DNA of 39,857 bases from Cyclobacteriaceae bacterium (GTDB lineage Bacteria > Bacteroidota > Bacteroidia > Cytophagales > Cyclobacteriaceae): positions 1 through 39,857 of the forward strand of contig PXCO01000363.1 in NCBI GenBank assembly GCA_003565295.1. Reading direction: 5' to 3'. Numbering within the stretch: position 1 is the first letter of the stretch; each line of letters starts with the position of its first letter. Positions 25,696 to 34,733 of this stretch are shown here, one piece after another. Both the position numbers and the translations under genes were made by a program. The notes beneath the pieces were generated by a model. The model worked only from the letters and a program-made list of their open reading frames with translations, did no database searches and was not told the origin of the DNA.

Positions 25696-25729
25696 AACCT
25701 ATGGGAACATTCTATTTGCCCCATAGGTT
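25696..25729 (-). terminator. Intrinsic terminator after the 63-residue gene
   Basis: AACCTATGGG (25696-25705) and CCCATAGGTT (25720-25729) form a perfect 10-bp stem with a 14-nt loop. Read on the minus strand the stem is followed by a short T-run (TTTATC). It lies 45 bp after the stop at 25775. Confidence 0.82.
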
Positions 25730-25774
25730 AACCTAAATGAAATTTCCCATAAGGAGTTTGATGGGTTGTTCTCC

Positions 25775-25966
25775 TCACACTTCCACGTTGGTCCGAAGGG
25801 GAATTTTCGTAATCATCCCCTCCAATTCAAGCCAATGATACAATTTCTGCTTTTCTACAGGATTAAGGCATTGTCGTGCTTTCTTCAACTCTTTGGCAAA
25901 TAGGCCACTGTCAAAACTGACCTTGGACAAAATCTCTTTGTAATAATCCAAATAGTTGCTCTTCAT
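25775..25966 (-). CDS. Small hypothetical protein, 63 residues
   Basis: Acidic/basic mixed, soluble small protein starting MKSNYLDYYKEILSKVSFDS, with a predicted helical body (LFAKELKKARQCLNPVEKQK). I recognise no family. A real gene is supported by good codon use, an ATG start, no better overlapping frame, and flanking terminators on both sides. One hairpin lies between it and hsp20, and one follows it. It may be partly co-transcribed with hsp20 by read-through, giving a stress-linked role, but this is inference. Confidence 0.65.
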   Translation of the reverse strand: MKSNYLDYYKEILSKVSFDSGLFAKELKKARQCLNPVEKQKLYHWLELEGMITKIPLRTNVEV

Positions 25967-26000
25967 AATAGTCTGGTGATTTAGGTTGGCTAAGAAAAAT

Positions 26001-26027
26001 CCACCCCGGACAGGAACTCCGGAGTGG
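26001..26027 (-). terminator. Hairpin terminator after hsp20
   Basis: CCACCCCGGA (26001-26010) pairs with TCCGGAGTGG (26018-26027) with one mismatch and a 7-nt loop. On the minus strand it is followed by ATTTTTCTT. It sits 26 bp after the hsp20 stop and 35 bp before the next start, so read-through to the small gene may be partial. Confidence 0.7.
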
Positions 26028-26052
26028 GGATATCAAGAAAGGGGATCCATAT

Positions 26053-26490
26053 TTATTGGACATCAATGGCTTTGGCAGGTTTCCTTTTGGCCTCTTCCTT
26101 TTTTGGAACCTGTATCCATAGTAAACCGTTTTCATACCTGGCCTTGATTTTGTCTCCTTCCACAAATTCCGGCAGGTTAAACGTGCGCTGGAAGGCATAA
26201 TAACTGAATTCCCTTCTTAGGTACTGCTCATTTTTCTCGTCGTCGGCCACTTTTTCATCAAGATGGGCTGAGATATTAAGCATTTGATTGTCCAGAGAAA
26301 TATTAAAATCCTCCTTCCGCATTCCCGGCACGGCCATTTCGATCTCAAAGGCGTCGTCGGTTTCCAGGATATTCACCATAGGCACCCTGGAGGCATTGCT
26401 CCAATTGTTGTGAAACAATTCTCGGTTCAAGAAGTCATCGAAAAACTTCTGCAAGGGTTTCATTTCATTTTTTACTGCTACATTTTCCAT
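26053..26490 (-). CDS. Hsp20/alpha-crystallin small heat-shock protein
   Basis: 145-residue ATP-independent holdase that binds unfolding proteins as large oligomers in the cytoplasm. The N-terminal arm (about 1-38) includes FFDDFLNRELFHNNW. The alpha-crystallin domain covers about 40-135, with DDAFEIEMAVPGMRKEDFNI at its start and the diagnostic AxxxNGLL motif (ARYENGLLWIQVPKK) near its end. The C-terminal extension has an I-x-V anchor motif (AIDV), which in the family docks onto neighbouring subunits. Length and motifs are complete. The gene is flanked by terminators on both sides. No HrcA/CIRCE element is visible upstream. Confidence 0.95.
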   Translation of the reverse strand: MENVAVKNEMKPLQKFFDDFLNRELFHNNWSNASRVPMVNILETDDAFEIEMAVPGMRKEDFNISLDNQMLNISAHLDEKVADDEKNEQYLRREFSYYAFQRTFNLPEFVEGDKIKARYENGLLWIQVPKKEEAKRKPAKAIDVQ

Positions 26491-26629
26491 GGCTATTAAG
26501 TTTTTTAGTTGACAATAACATCCATTTTAGGAATTAGATCGGGTCTAACCTTTTACCATTTTAACATAGTTTCGATGATCCGAAAACAAGTTATGTGCCA
26601 TATCAAATAAGGTGCCTGGAGCAAAAAAA

Positions 26630-26650
26630 ATGACAGTATCTAACTGTCAT
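26630..26650. terminator. Bidirectional terminator between the sugar-acid operon and hsp20
   Basis: ATGACAGT (26630-26637), loop ATCTA, ACTGTCAT (26643-26650). An A-run precedes it and a T-run follows it, so it works on either strand. On the minus strand it ends the sugar-acid operon 31 bp after the last stop. Confidence 0.9.
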
Positions 26651-26680
26651 TTTTTCCTATAAATCACTGACAACCTGTCC

Positions 26681-27517
26681 CTAGGCGACGGTGTTCTCCA
26701 GGGTGCCAATGCCTTGTATTTCAATGCTTATTTTATCTCCGGAACGAAGGGTAAATGTATGGTCGGGCACAATACCTGTGCCTGTCATTAACAAGCTTCC
26801 ATGTGGGAAGGAATATTCTCTATAAAGGTATTCCACCAGGTCAGTAAACTTCCGCTTGATTTGTGAGATTTCTATGGAATTCTCAAATACCACTTTTTCC
26901 TCCCGCTCTATTTTGAGACTAATGGTGGTATCCGTGGCCAGTGGCTCATCGGTGACCAGGATACATGGACCTACGGCCGCACAACCGTCATATACTTTCG
27001 CTTGTGGGAGGTAAAGGGGGTTTTCGCCTTCAATACTTCTGGAACTCATGTCGTTCCCAACGGTGTAGCCTACAATTTTTCCTGATTTAGTGATCACCAA
27101 TGTAAGTTCTGGTTCGGGCACATCCCAGGTGGAATCTTTTCTGATCCTTACCTGTGCCCCGTGTCCCACAGCCCTATGGCCTGTAGCCTTCATAAATAAC
27201 TCCGGCCTTTTGGCATTGTAGACCATTTCATAAAAGGTACCCCCTCCACTGTCTTTAGACTCCTCCTGTCTACCCAATTTACTGTTGTAATAGGTAACCC
27301 CGCTAGCCCAAATTTCTTGCTGACCCACCGGGGCTTTCAAACGCTCCTCGGTAGACCTTTTTGCCTCATCGGAAGGAGGAAGGGACTTAAGAAGGGAGTT
27401 GAGTTTTGAGGCTAATTTGTCATCATTGATGAATTCATCCCAGGAAGCCTCAGGTAAGGCAAAAAACTTTCCTTCATTTTCAGCCACCAGGCCATCAAGG
27501 GTATTGTACAGTTTCAT
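26681..27517 (-). CDS. Fumarylacetoacetate hydrolase family protein, possible 2-keto-3-deoxy-sugar-acid dehydratase
   Basis: 278-residue FAH-fold metalloenzyme. The metal-site region WDVPEPELTLVI (Glu135, Glu137) and the GNDMSSRSIEGENPLYLPQA segment with Asp156 and Lys174 are intact, as is the C-terminal MTGTGIVPDHTFTLRSGD loop. The NPLYLPQAKVYDG variant resembles D-2-keto-3-deoxyarabinonate dehydratase (KdaD) more than acylpyruvate hydrolases, as far as I recall. That enzyme would convert a 2-keto-3-deoxypentonate to 2-oxoglutarate semialdehyde. The context supports a sugar-acid role: it is the last gene of the dgoK-eda-GntP operon, 18 bp after the permease. Hydrolysis of another acylpyruvate-type substrate remains possible. 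Confidence 0.88.
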   Translation of the reverse strand: MKLYNTLDGLVAENEGKFFALPEASWDEFINDDKLASKLNSLLKSLPPSDEAKRSTEERLKAPVGQQEIWASGVTYYNSKLGRQEESKDSGGGTFYEMVYNAKRPELFMKATGHRAVGHGAQVRIRKDSTWDVPEPELTLVITKSGKIVGYTVGNDMSSRSIEGENPLYLPQAKVYDGCAAVGPCILVTDEPLATDTTISLKIEREEKVVFENSIEISQIKRKFTDLVEYLYREYSFPHGSLLMTGTGIVPDHTFTLRSGDKISIEIQGIGTLENTVA

Positions 27518-27535
27518 AGTGTTTGGTTATTTTGA

Positions 27536-28897
27536 TTAGTTTATAAATATGGAAAGGATTAGCACAATCACAAAGCCAGAAACAGAAAGAATGGTCTCCA
27601 TAACTGTCCAGGTCTGTAAAGTTTGCTTTTCTGAAATATCCAGGTATTTTTTGACCAGCCAAAACCCGCTGTCGTTAACATGGGACAAAATGCAGGAACC
27701 CGAGGCTATGGATATCCCTATCAATGCCTTCATGGGCTCTGAGATTTCCATACCCATCATCACCGGAGAAAGCATGCCGGCGGCAGTAACCATTGCCACT
27801 GTGGCTGAGCCCTGGATCACCCGGATGACCACTGCTATAAGGTACCCCATCACTATGGGAGTCACATTATAGGTGGTGAAGGCCTCTGCCAGGGCTTGGC
27901 CTGCACCGCTTTCCACCAAAATCTGTTTAAACATTCCCCCCGCACCCGTTATTACAATGATCAACCCCGCAGGTGCCAGGGCCCTATCTGAAAATTCCAG
28001 CAGTTGTTTGGGCTTATACCCCTTTTTAACACCTAAAAAATATAGTGCTACCAAGGTGGCTAATGTGAGGGCAATAAAAGGGTGCCCTACAAATTGAAAC
28101 AACGAAACCCAGGTTTCTTCTTCGTCCAATACCCCCTCCGCCACCAACATGCTACTGCTTGTGGACATAAGAATAAGAAACAAAGGAAGGGTGATCACGA
28201 AAGCAATAAGGTAAAAATCGCTCTTTTTTGGAGTGGAACTATCCTCCTCAAACGTGATATGGGCAGGCACTGGCACCATGATCCGCTTGGAGATATACCT
28301 GCCAAATACAGGTCCTGCAATGATGGAGCAAGGCAGCCCTACCAGCACACCGAATATAATCATCCATCCCAGGGATGCATCAATAATTTCCGCAAGTGCC
28401 ACAGGCCCCGGCGTGGGCGGAATAAATGAATGGGTCACCGCCATTCCTGCCAGAAGAGGTATGGCATAATGGAGGAGGGAAAGCCCGGATTTTTTGGTCA
28501 ACGCATAAATCAGCGGTATAAGAATGATGAACCCAACGTCCAAAAACACGGGTATGCTTACGATAAAACCAGTAAGCATAAGTGCCCATGTGGTCCGTTT
28601 TTCCCCAAATCCTTTGATGATAAAATGTGCCAAGGTCTGTGCCCCTCCTGAAACTTCCAGCAACTTGCCCAGGATTGCCCCGAGTCCCACCACAATGGTG
28701 ATAAAACCGAGAATATCCCCCATGCCTTTTTGTAAATTGGCGATTAGCGTAAGAAAAGGCATGCCGGATGCCAGCCCAACGAAGGTAGAGGCCAACAGCA
28801 GGGAGATGAAAGCATGAATCTTTACCTTCATCACCAATACTAACAAAAGTAGGATCGATAAAATAGTAATGATTAATAGGTAAACAGTTTGATCCAT
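27536..28897 (-). CDS. GntP-family gluconate/aldonate permease
   Basis: 453-residue inner-membrane proton symporter for gluconate or related sugar acids. About 12 hydrophobic segments run through the length. Family stretches visible include FLDVGFIILIPLIYALTKKS, the AVTHSFIPPTPGPVALAEI loop, the MFKQILVESGAGQALAEAF region near the middle of the C-terminal half, and VIRVIQGSATVAMVTAAGM. Neighbours are a 2-keto-3-deoxygalactonokinase, a KDPG-type aldolase and an FAH-family enzyme, so galactonate, gluconate or a similar aldonate is the likely cargo (inference). The gap to the upstream aldolase gene is 68 bp and to the downstream gene 18 bp. Confidence 0.93.
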   Translation of the reverse strand: MDQTVYLLIITILSILLLLVLVMKVKIHAFISLLLASTFVGLASGMPFLTLIANLQKGMGDILGFITIVVGLGAILGKLLEVSGGAQTLAHFIIKGFGEKRTTWALMLTGFIVSIPVFLDVGFIILIPLIYALTKKSGLSLLHYAIPLLAGMAVTHSFIPPTPGPVALAEIIDASLGWMIIFGVLVGLPCSIIAGPVFGRYISKRIMVPVPAHITFEEDSSTPKKSDFYLIAFVITLPLFLILMSTSSSMLVAEGVLDEEETWVSLFQFVGHPFIALTLATLVALYFLGVKKGYKPKQLLEFSDRALAPAGLIIVITGAGGMFKQILVESGAGQALAEAFTTYNVTPIVMGYLIAVVIRVIQGSATVAMVTAAGMLSPVMMGMEISEPMKALIGISIASGSCILSHVNDSGFWLVKKYLDISEKQTLQTWTVMETILSVSGFVIVLILSIFIN

Positions 28898-28965
28898 AAT
28901 TACTAAATCAACAGGTAACCCAGTATCAGAACACTGGAGCTAGCAATTAAACAAGTTATCCGATA

Positions 28966-29598
28966 CTATTTCAGGGCATTTACAAAGGCCTTCATGTGTA
29001 AGGCAAGACCTTTCCAGTCCTCTTTTTTTAAAAATGCTGAGGGTACCAAGCTGCTGCCCACTCCAACGCCCTTAGCGCCGGCTTGCATATATTCCTTCAC
29101 ATTATCTTTGGTGATTCCTCCGGTAGGGAGCAGCTTGAGGTAATCAAGGGGTGCTAGCACATCTTTAATGTAGGAGGGCCCTAAGGCTGCCGCTGGGAAC
29201 ACTTTCACCATAGGGGCTCCCAATTGCCATGCGGTATAAATCTCTGAGGGGGTATAGGCACCGGGAAAAACAGGGATTTCATGAACCACACAATAACTGA
29301 TGACATCAGGTTCGGCAATGGGCATGACAATAAATCTGGCCCCGGCATCCAAGGCGGCATGCATGTCGTCCAGGTTACAAACTGTACCTGCGCCTATGTT
29401 CATATTTGTCCCAAACTTATCTGCCAATGACTTTATGGAACTTATGGCATCCTTGGAGTTCATGGTGATCTCCACGGTGCTTACCCCGGCTTCTAGCATA
29501 CAGGATAGTATTTGCTGGAGTTGGGTGGCAGGAAGGTTGCGCATTATCGCCACTATGGGTGCTTTCTCAAATATTTCCCAAGAAAATGCTTCTTTCAT
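28966..29598 (-). CDS. eda: 2-dehydro-3-deoxy-phosphogluconate/phosphogalactonate aldolase
   Basis: Class I aldolase of 210 residues that splits KDPG or KDPGal to pyruvate and glyceraldehyde-3-phosphate. Glu43 in VEITM and the Schiff-base Lys132 in VKVFPA are in place, together with GAGTV (about 69-73), the MPIAEPDVI segment and the phosphate-binding LLPTGGI and GVGVGSSLV loops. As the partner of dgoK it may act mainly on KDPGal (DgoA role); the sequence does not separate the two. Its start lies inside the end of dgoK (32-bp overlap), which implies coupling. Confidence 0.93.
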   Translation of the reverse strand: MKEAFSWEIFEKAPIVAIMRNLPATQLQQILSCMLEAGVSTVEITMNSKDAISSIKSLADKFGTNMNIGAGTVCNLDDMHAALDAGARFIVMPIAEPDVISYCVVHEIPVFPGAYTPSEIYTAWQLGAPMVKVFPAAALGPSYIKDVLAPLDYLKLLPTGGITKDNVKEYMQAGAKGVGVGSSLVPSAFLKKEDWKGLALHMKAFVNALK

Positions 29599-30574
29599 GA
29601 TTTAGCTTTTGGTTATAAATTTTGAATTGTCCGGCGATCACTGATTGCTCCACCACTGGGGGCGGAACTACCTTGGCAGAGATGGACAAGGCCTGCATCG
29701 CCTGGACATAGGACTGGTGCAGTTCACCTGAGGCACAGAGGAATATTTCCTCTTTCAAGGATGCCAATGCCTGAAGTTCAGCACCTATGAGCAATCCGCT
29801 CAGGTAAAAGAAATTTGACTTCGGATCCCTTCCATGTAAAAGATGGCCTGTTCTTATCTTGAAAAACTGAGAAAGAAGGTTAGCATTTTCACTATTTCTT
29901 ACCCCTTCCAAAAAACTGGACCTTTGGGAATCCTCCAAAAGATTGCCCCCTGGTTTAAGATTGGATCGCAGAATACTTTGTTTACTTAATAGCGCAAAAA
30001 GTTCGCCGGTCATGAAAGTGGTGAAATCCACCACCTCATGCTCCATTACCCTGACATGCTTGGAATGGGTACCAGGAAAAACGAAAATGCCATTTCCCCC
30101 AAAATTGGCAAGCTGATGAAGCACTCCTACCAATTGGGTTTCTTCTCCCCTCATCAAATCGTGAGAATGCCTTAACCCTGATAGTAAGAGGATGGGGTAC
30201 CCAAAGGTGGAATCGCCCGGTAAAAAATCCATCCCCAGACTCCCGCCGTTAGTAGAAAAGGGGATAGGGGTAAATGGCAATTCCTTTAGTCCTATGCTGG
30301 AAGTGGCCATGCCAGAACAAATTACCAACGTTCCACCGAGACTGAACCCTGCCTTTTTTTCCAAGCTTTCAATCCCTTCTTTGATGACTTCAAAATAGGC
30401 TTTTTCACGTAAAACAGGGTTATTTAATTGTTCGGTTGTCAATCCCTGATATACCTGGCCAATGCCCTTTTCACTCCTATATGCATGAAGCGTCTCCAGG
30501 CCGGAACATGCTACCAGGCAAAGCCTGAATGAACTTGTACCCCAATCACAACTTATAAAGTTTAACATTTTCAT
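29567..30574 (-). CDS. dgoK: 2-dehydro-3-deoxygalactonokinase
   Basis: 335-residue sugar-acid kinase of the DgoK family that phosphorylates 2-keto-3-deoxygalactonate at C6 using ATP, in De Ley-Doudoroff galactonate catabolism. The N-terminal CDWGTSSFRLCLV phosphate-binding start, VICSGMATSSIGLKELPFTP, the FVFPGTHSKHVRVMEHEVVD signature, and the FYLSGLLIGAELQAL region are visible. An alternative start is Met3. It is the first gene of the operon and overlaps the aldolase gene by 32 bp. A TATATTTG -7 element lies upstream. No dehydratase (dgoD) or regulator gene lies in the window, so the first step must be encoded elsewhere. Confidence 0.92.
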   Translation of the reverse strand: MKMLNFISCDWGTSSFRLCLVACSGLETLHAYRSEKGIGQVYQGLTTEQLNNPVLREKAYFEVIKEGIESLEKKAGFSLGGTLVICSGMATSSIGLKELPFTPIPFSTNGGSLGMDFLPGDSTFGYPILLLSGLRHSHDLMRGEETQLVGVLHQLANFGGNGIFVFPGTHSKHVRVMEHEVVDFTTFMTGELFALLSKQSILRSNLKPGGNLLEDSQRSSFLEGVRNSENANLLSQFFKIRTGHLLHGRDPKSNFFYLSGLLIGAELQALASLKEEIFLCASGELHQSYVQAMQALSISAKVVPPPVVEQSVIAGQFKIYNQKLNHERSIFLGNI

Positions 30575-30649
30575 TTATATAGGGTGATTATCAAACCCAT
30601 TTCACCATTATGGGCACAGTATCCCTCTTTATTACCTATAAAAGAAGGT

Positions 30650-30657
30650 CAAATATA
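30650..30657 (-). promoter_or_regulatory. Putative -7 element of the sugar-acid operon
   Basis: TATATTTG on the minus strand, an exact TAnnTTTG match, about 75 bp before the dgoK start. The -33 element is weak and no obvious operator dyad is seen. Confidence 0.45.
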
Positions 30658-30749
30658 TTCAATTTCACAACTTTTACCATAAAATAGGCCTTTTTCCTTT
30701 ACCCTAGGCAAACTTAAACACATGCCTCACTTGGGAATCGGATCGTTGA

Positions 30750-33700
30750 TTAATTCTTTTGTTGCTGAAATTGCAACTTGGTCTGTAACAGGTCCTCTTT
30801 ATCCAGCCAATATTGCCGGCTGAATAAAAAGAGGGTATGCCAGTGTTTGTCCTGAAGCATTTTAGGGTGGTACACAAAAGCCTCTTTGGGGTTTTTGGAT
30901 TGAAAAAAACGCTGGTCGTCCGTTAGAATGGCCGTGGTCACTTGATCCTCTTCAGCCACTTCCAAATCCATCACCCTGTAAAATGCATTTTCTCTTACCT
31001 CATGGTTGCCATATTTACCCTTCAGGCGGGCTTTCAGAGACCATTTGTCATCAAAAGCAGGTATGGGAACCTTATTAAATTCCACAGTTCCCCCATTATG
31101 CATCCTTTCCGCAAATTCCAAATAATCCCTGAGCAATTTGATCCCTGGATTGGAAAGATGGGAAGCTTTAAAATCCATGTGAGAAAGGCTGCTGATGAGC
31201 AGTATCTCTTTTCTTGCTCTGGTAATGGCCACATTCAGCCGGTTTTCTCCCCCCTGCCTTGATAAAAGTCCAAAATTGGCGGTAAACTTCCCTTGGGGGT
31301 TAGGGGCGTAACCAACTGAGAAAATCACCCTGTCGAATTCATCTCCTTGTACGTTTTCTATATTGCGGACCTTTACATTTTGGGCAGTTTCCAAGATGCC
31401 TTCTTTCTCTAGCAACTCCATAATGAGCACCATCTGGAAATAATTGAATGTGATGATACCCACAGAGTCTTTCGGAAATGCAGTGCTTACTTCTTTAAAT
31501 TTCTCGATTACCTTTTGTGCCTCTACCCTATTGGTTTGCTTTTCCCAGATTCCCTGTACCATGTGAAAGGAAATGGGCCTAACCTTATGATTCAGAGCGT
31601 GCATATCAGGCACCATGTAAAGGTTACCGTCATAAAAATGTTGATTGGAAAAATGGATTAAGGGCAGAAATTGACTTCTGTAGTGGGTCTGGAGTTGGTA
31701 GGTAGGGAAGTACCTGGCGCCCATTTCCAGAAGTGACTCCACCTCCAGCTCTGGAATTTCCTCTTCGGATTCCAATCTTATTTTATAGAGGTCAAATGGC
31801 TGCAACTGCATGCTATCCCCTGCCACCATTAATTGTTTTCCCCTTAGCATTACGGGCAGGGCACGTTCAAAATAACATTGACTGGCCTCGTCAAAAATCA
31901 CCAGGTCAAATACGGGGTCCAAAGGCAATATAGCAGATGCGGTCTCCGGGGAGGCTAGCCAGCAAGGTATAAGCTTAAACACTTCCTCCTGGTACTGTTC
32001 AATCAGTTTCTTTATGGGCCAGATCTTTTTCTTTTTGGTCACCTGATGGGCCAAATCCCTGTAGGTGATTAAATTATTGAGCCTGTTATAAGTTAACCTT
32101 TTGCATACCTCTTCCCTAAGCCGCATTTCGGTGATAAACCTGGAAATTTTCAGCTTTTCCTCTACCGCCAAGGCGTACTCCTCCAGCAAACCCTTCATAT
32201 GCGGGCCCGAGATTTCCTTCAATACGGGGTTTTTTGCCTCTATATGCTCAATCCATGCTGTCCTCAGGCTATTGACAAACACTTTTTTTATGGTCATGAA
32301 GCTGGACTTTGGATATTCATCTATGATCTTCTCCATCACCTTGATGTCCACTTCCCTAAGTTTTTTTCTTAGAGCATCAAATCGCTTAAGGGACTCGAAG
32401 TCTGCCGAAAAGGTCTCCATGATCGGATAGAGCTTTTCTTCACTGCTAGTGCTTAGCAGATGTTTGAGCTGTATATCTGTGAGATGCTGTTTCCACCTTG
32501 GAATATAATGATAGGCTCTGTCATTTAGATGTATGAATTCATCGATCAAATGCAGGAAATGCTCAAAGGTAATTTGAGGCCTGTAAAGGTAAGAGGCCAG
32601 TACCCCAATATCCGCAAAAATAAACCTGGCTTCCATAGCTGCTATATACACCTTGACTACCTGCTGAATTTCCTCCCATTCAAAGGGCTTATCTGGCAGT
32701 GACAACCAATCCTTTTGAGCCAAGAGGGTATATTGGTGATTAAGGTTCAGTCGGTTTTCCAACATGCCCACCAATCTATCCATTCCGGACTGGTCAATTT
32801 GGAGCCGGTTTTCTTCTAATAGCTCTAAAATGTCCCCATATTTCCTCCCCTTCCATTTCACTCCAACTTTTCCCCACCATGAACCTACTTTTTCCCGCAC
32901 CTGAATGGCTTTCTTGAGTGTTTCTTCCACTTCCTTGTCTGGAGTGTGCCACTCTATGCCTTCCTCTTGGAATAACTTATGGATGGTTTCTGCTTTATTT
33001 TCCAGCCATAGCAGGTCGAACTGTTCCTTTCCATGACCCATCAGGATCTTGAACTTCCCAAAAGCCTCTTGATTGGGCAGCAGTTCTTTGAGTCGCTTAA
33101 GTTTTTCCTTTTGTTCAAAGGATTGATAAATTAGCCCAAACTCGAAATCATCCACCAAAGATTCCCCCAGTTCCTTCTTTGTGGAAGACTTAACCCTGTC
33201 TATCTCATTAAGTGTTTCTTTAAAAGCCGTAAAAGACTGGTACGACATTTCTGAAAAGTCCCGCCTGTGAAACCAAAAGGAGGAGGAGGTGCCATAGACC
33301 TTATATAGGCCATGGTATTGTTCGAAATCGACCATGAAATCCGCTAACCCATCAAACCGTAGGTTTTTGTAAAATTGGGTGAGGTCCACGGTTTCTTCCC
33401 CAAAAGTGGAAGTCACGTATAATTCCTTGATGGGCACCCCGCACTCCTCTGCGTCAAAAAGGGCGTTTTTATATTCTTCGAAAAACTCGGAGTGCCTTTC
33501 TATGGTCATGGAAAATTGACTGAGGCCTCGTTCCAATTGAATGGCATCAAGAGATCGGTTCAAGGCCTGGTAATTGTCCAGGGAACTGATTTGATGAGCT
33601 ATTTTCTTATAAAGCTCCTTTCTGTCGCCCCTGAAATCATGGACCAAAGAAACAAAGTTTCCAAATCCCTGCGTAAAAAGCCGGTCAAACACCACATCAA

Positions 33701-34733
33701 GGGCCGCTCTTTTCTGGGACACCACCAGCACTCTTTTTCCCCTGGAAATAAAATCTGCCACCAGGTTGGCAATCAACTGAGATTTGCCGGTGCCTGGCGG
33801 GCCTTGGACCACACATGAGCCCCCTTGTTTCACGTGTTTTAACACTTCCTCTTGACTAGCGTCCAGGGGAAGCGTGTGGTAAAGGTTATCTTCTTTCGTT
33901 GCCCTGGATTGTTGACCGGGCGGCATAAAACAATAACTAAACAAGGCATCCAAGTCTTCAAAAGGATTTCTCTGAATGAGGCTGTCATAATCATCCATCA
34001 ATGAGGAGCTTTTCTGCGAAAACTGCCCCAATACGGCATAGGGCATAAGCTTTAGCATACCCGTTTCAAACATGTTCTCAAATTCCGCCCTTTGACCCTC
34101 CGGGAAAAATTCCAGTTTATCCTGGTAAATATCCCTGTTAAAATTAATGATCAGTTCTTTGTGCAGGTGATGATACAGGTCTGTCCTAAATCCCCTTGGT
34201 TCCTTAGAAAAATCCTCCAGAGATTTGTCCAGCCACTCCCTGTCCAGGGATTTTCCCTGCGCTTGACCATATGCCAACAAAAAGGAGGGGTTAATAAAAG
34301 GCATTTCCCCCATGTTTTTCCTCAAGTACCATACATTGTCCTCAAAATGCAGGTGGATTGGGAAAAATATAAGGGGGCAGCGAATCAATTGGTCATTGAT
34401 AAGTTTGCCTTCTACAAAGGGCCATCCTATGAAGAGGTTTTTCTCACCTGTTTCCTCCTCTGCAAAACGCACATTCTGGTAGAGCCGTTTTAGGCGTTGT
34501 GACAATTGGTTAATATTCTTGTCCCTGGCGTCATTGACCTGGATCAGAGGGATATTCCTTTTCCTTCCCAATAATTCAGTGATATAAAAAAAGGAGGCAT
34601 GATTGTTCAAAAAATGAAAATCTTTAAGGTCTATCATCTGCTGCTGCACCAACTTCGGTAGAAAAATAGACCGGTTGTTTGAAGAAAGGTCCAGAAGCCT
34701 GTTGCGATATACCTGAAAAACGTCCTGAAGCAT
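30750..34733 (-). CDS. DUF4011/UPF1-like superfamily 1 helicase, 1327 residues
   Basis: Large cytoplasmic ATP-dependent nucleic-acid enzyme. The N-terminal part (about 1-290) follows the DUF4011 pattern, with LLDLSSNNRSIFL and the LFIGWPFVEGKL segment. The helicase core is AAA_11/AAA_12-like, in two parts. It has Walker A GPPGTGKSQ at 311-319 and Walker B DEASQ near 948, then GDSMQLQPF, the HYRSQ motif, NVQGDEFDRVIFSVG and motif VI NVAITRARKEILLIS. A long helical insertion sits between Walker A and B (about 370-900). No C-terminal phospholipase-D-like nuclease domain is seen; the last 130 residues are unassigned. Relatives are common in bacteria and some sit in defence islands. The start overlaps the SDR stop by one base (TAATG), so it is coupled to it. 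Confidence 0.9.
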   Translation of the reverse strand: MLQDVFQVYRNRLLDLSSNNRSIFLPKLVQQQMIDLKDFHFLNNHASFFYITELLGRKRNIPLIQVNDARDKNINQLSQRLKRLYQNVRFAEEETGEKNLFIGWPFVEGKLINDQLIRCPLIFFPIHLHFEDNVWYLRKNMGEMPFINPSFLLAYGQAQGKSLDREWLDKSLEDFSKEPRGFRTDLYHHLHKELIINFNRDIYQDKLEFFPEGQRAEFENMFETGMLKLMPYAVLGQFSQKSSSLMDDYDSLIQRNPFEDLDALFSYCFMPPGQQSRATKEDNLYHTLPLDASQEEVLKHVKQGGSCVVQGPPGTGKSQLIANLVADFISRGKRVLVVSQKRAALDVVFDRLFTQGFGNFVSLVHDFRGDRKELYKKIAHQISSLDNYQALNRSLDAIQLERGLSQFSMTIERHSEFFEEYKNALFDAEECGVPIKELYVTSTFGEETVDLTQFYKNLRFDGLADFMVDFEQYHGLYKVYGTSSSFWFHRRDFSEMSYQSFTAFKETLNEIDRVKSSTKKELGESLVDDFEFGLIYQSFEQKEKLKRLKELLPNQEAFGKFKILMGHGKEQFDLLWLENKAETIHKLFQEEGIEWHTPDKEVEETLKKAIQVREKVGSWWGKVGVKWKGRKYGDILELLEENRLQIDQSGMDRLVGMLENRLNLNHQYTLLAQKDWLSLPDKPFEWEEIQQVVKVYIAAMEARFIFADIGVLASYLYRPQITFEHFLHLIDEFIHLNDRAYHYIPRWKQHLTDIQLKHLLSTSSEEKLYPIMETFSADFESLKRFDALRKKLREVDIKVMEKIIDEYPKSSFMTIKKVFVNSLRTAWIEHIEAKNPVLKEISGPHMKGLLEEYALAVEEKLKISRFITEMRLREEVCKRLTYNRLNNLITYRDLAHQVTKKKKIWPIKKLIEQYQEEVFKLIPCWLASPETASAILPLDPVFDLVIFDEASQCYFERALPVMLRGKQLMVAGDSMQLQPFDLYKIRLESEEEIPELEVESLLEMGARYFPTYQLQTHYRSQFLPLIHFSNQHFYDGNLYMVPDMHALNHKVRPISFHMVQGIWEKQTNRVEAQKVIEKFKEVSTAFPKDSVGIITFNYFQMVLIMELLEKEGILETAQNVKVRNIENVQGDEFDRVIFSVGYAPNPQGKFTANFGLLSRQGGENRLNVAITRARKEILLISSLSHMDFKASHLSNPGIKLLRDYLEFAERMHNGGTVEFNKVPIPAFDDKWSLKARLKGKYGNHEVRENAFYRVMDLEVAEEDQVTTAILTDDQRFFQSKNPKEAFVYHPKMLQDKHWHTLFLFSRQYWLDKEDLLQTKLQFQQQKN

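Larger units (their letters stand above)
25440..25774. other. Regulatory intergenic region upstream of the 598-residue protein gene
   Basis: 335 bp without an open reading frame of note. It contains, in minus-strand order, the terminator of the small gene ending at 25775, a CRP/FNR-type palindrome and a -7 element. These are listed separately. Confidence 0.6.
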
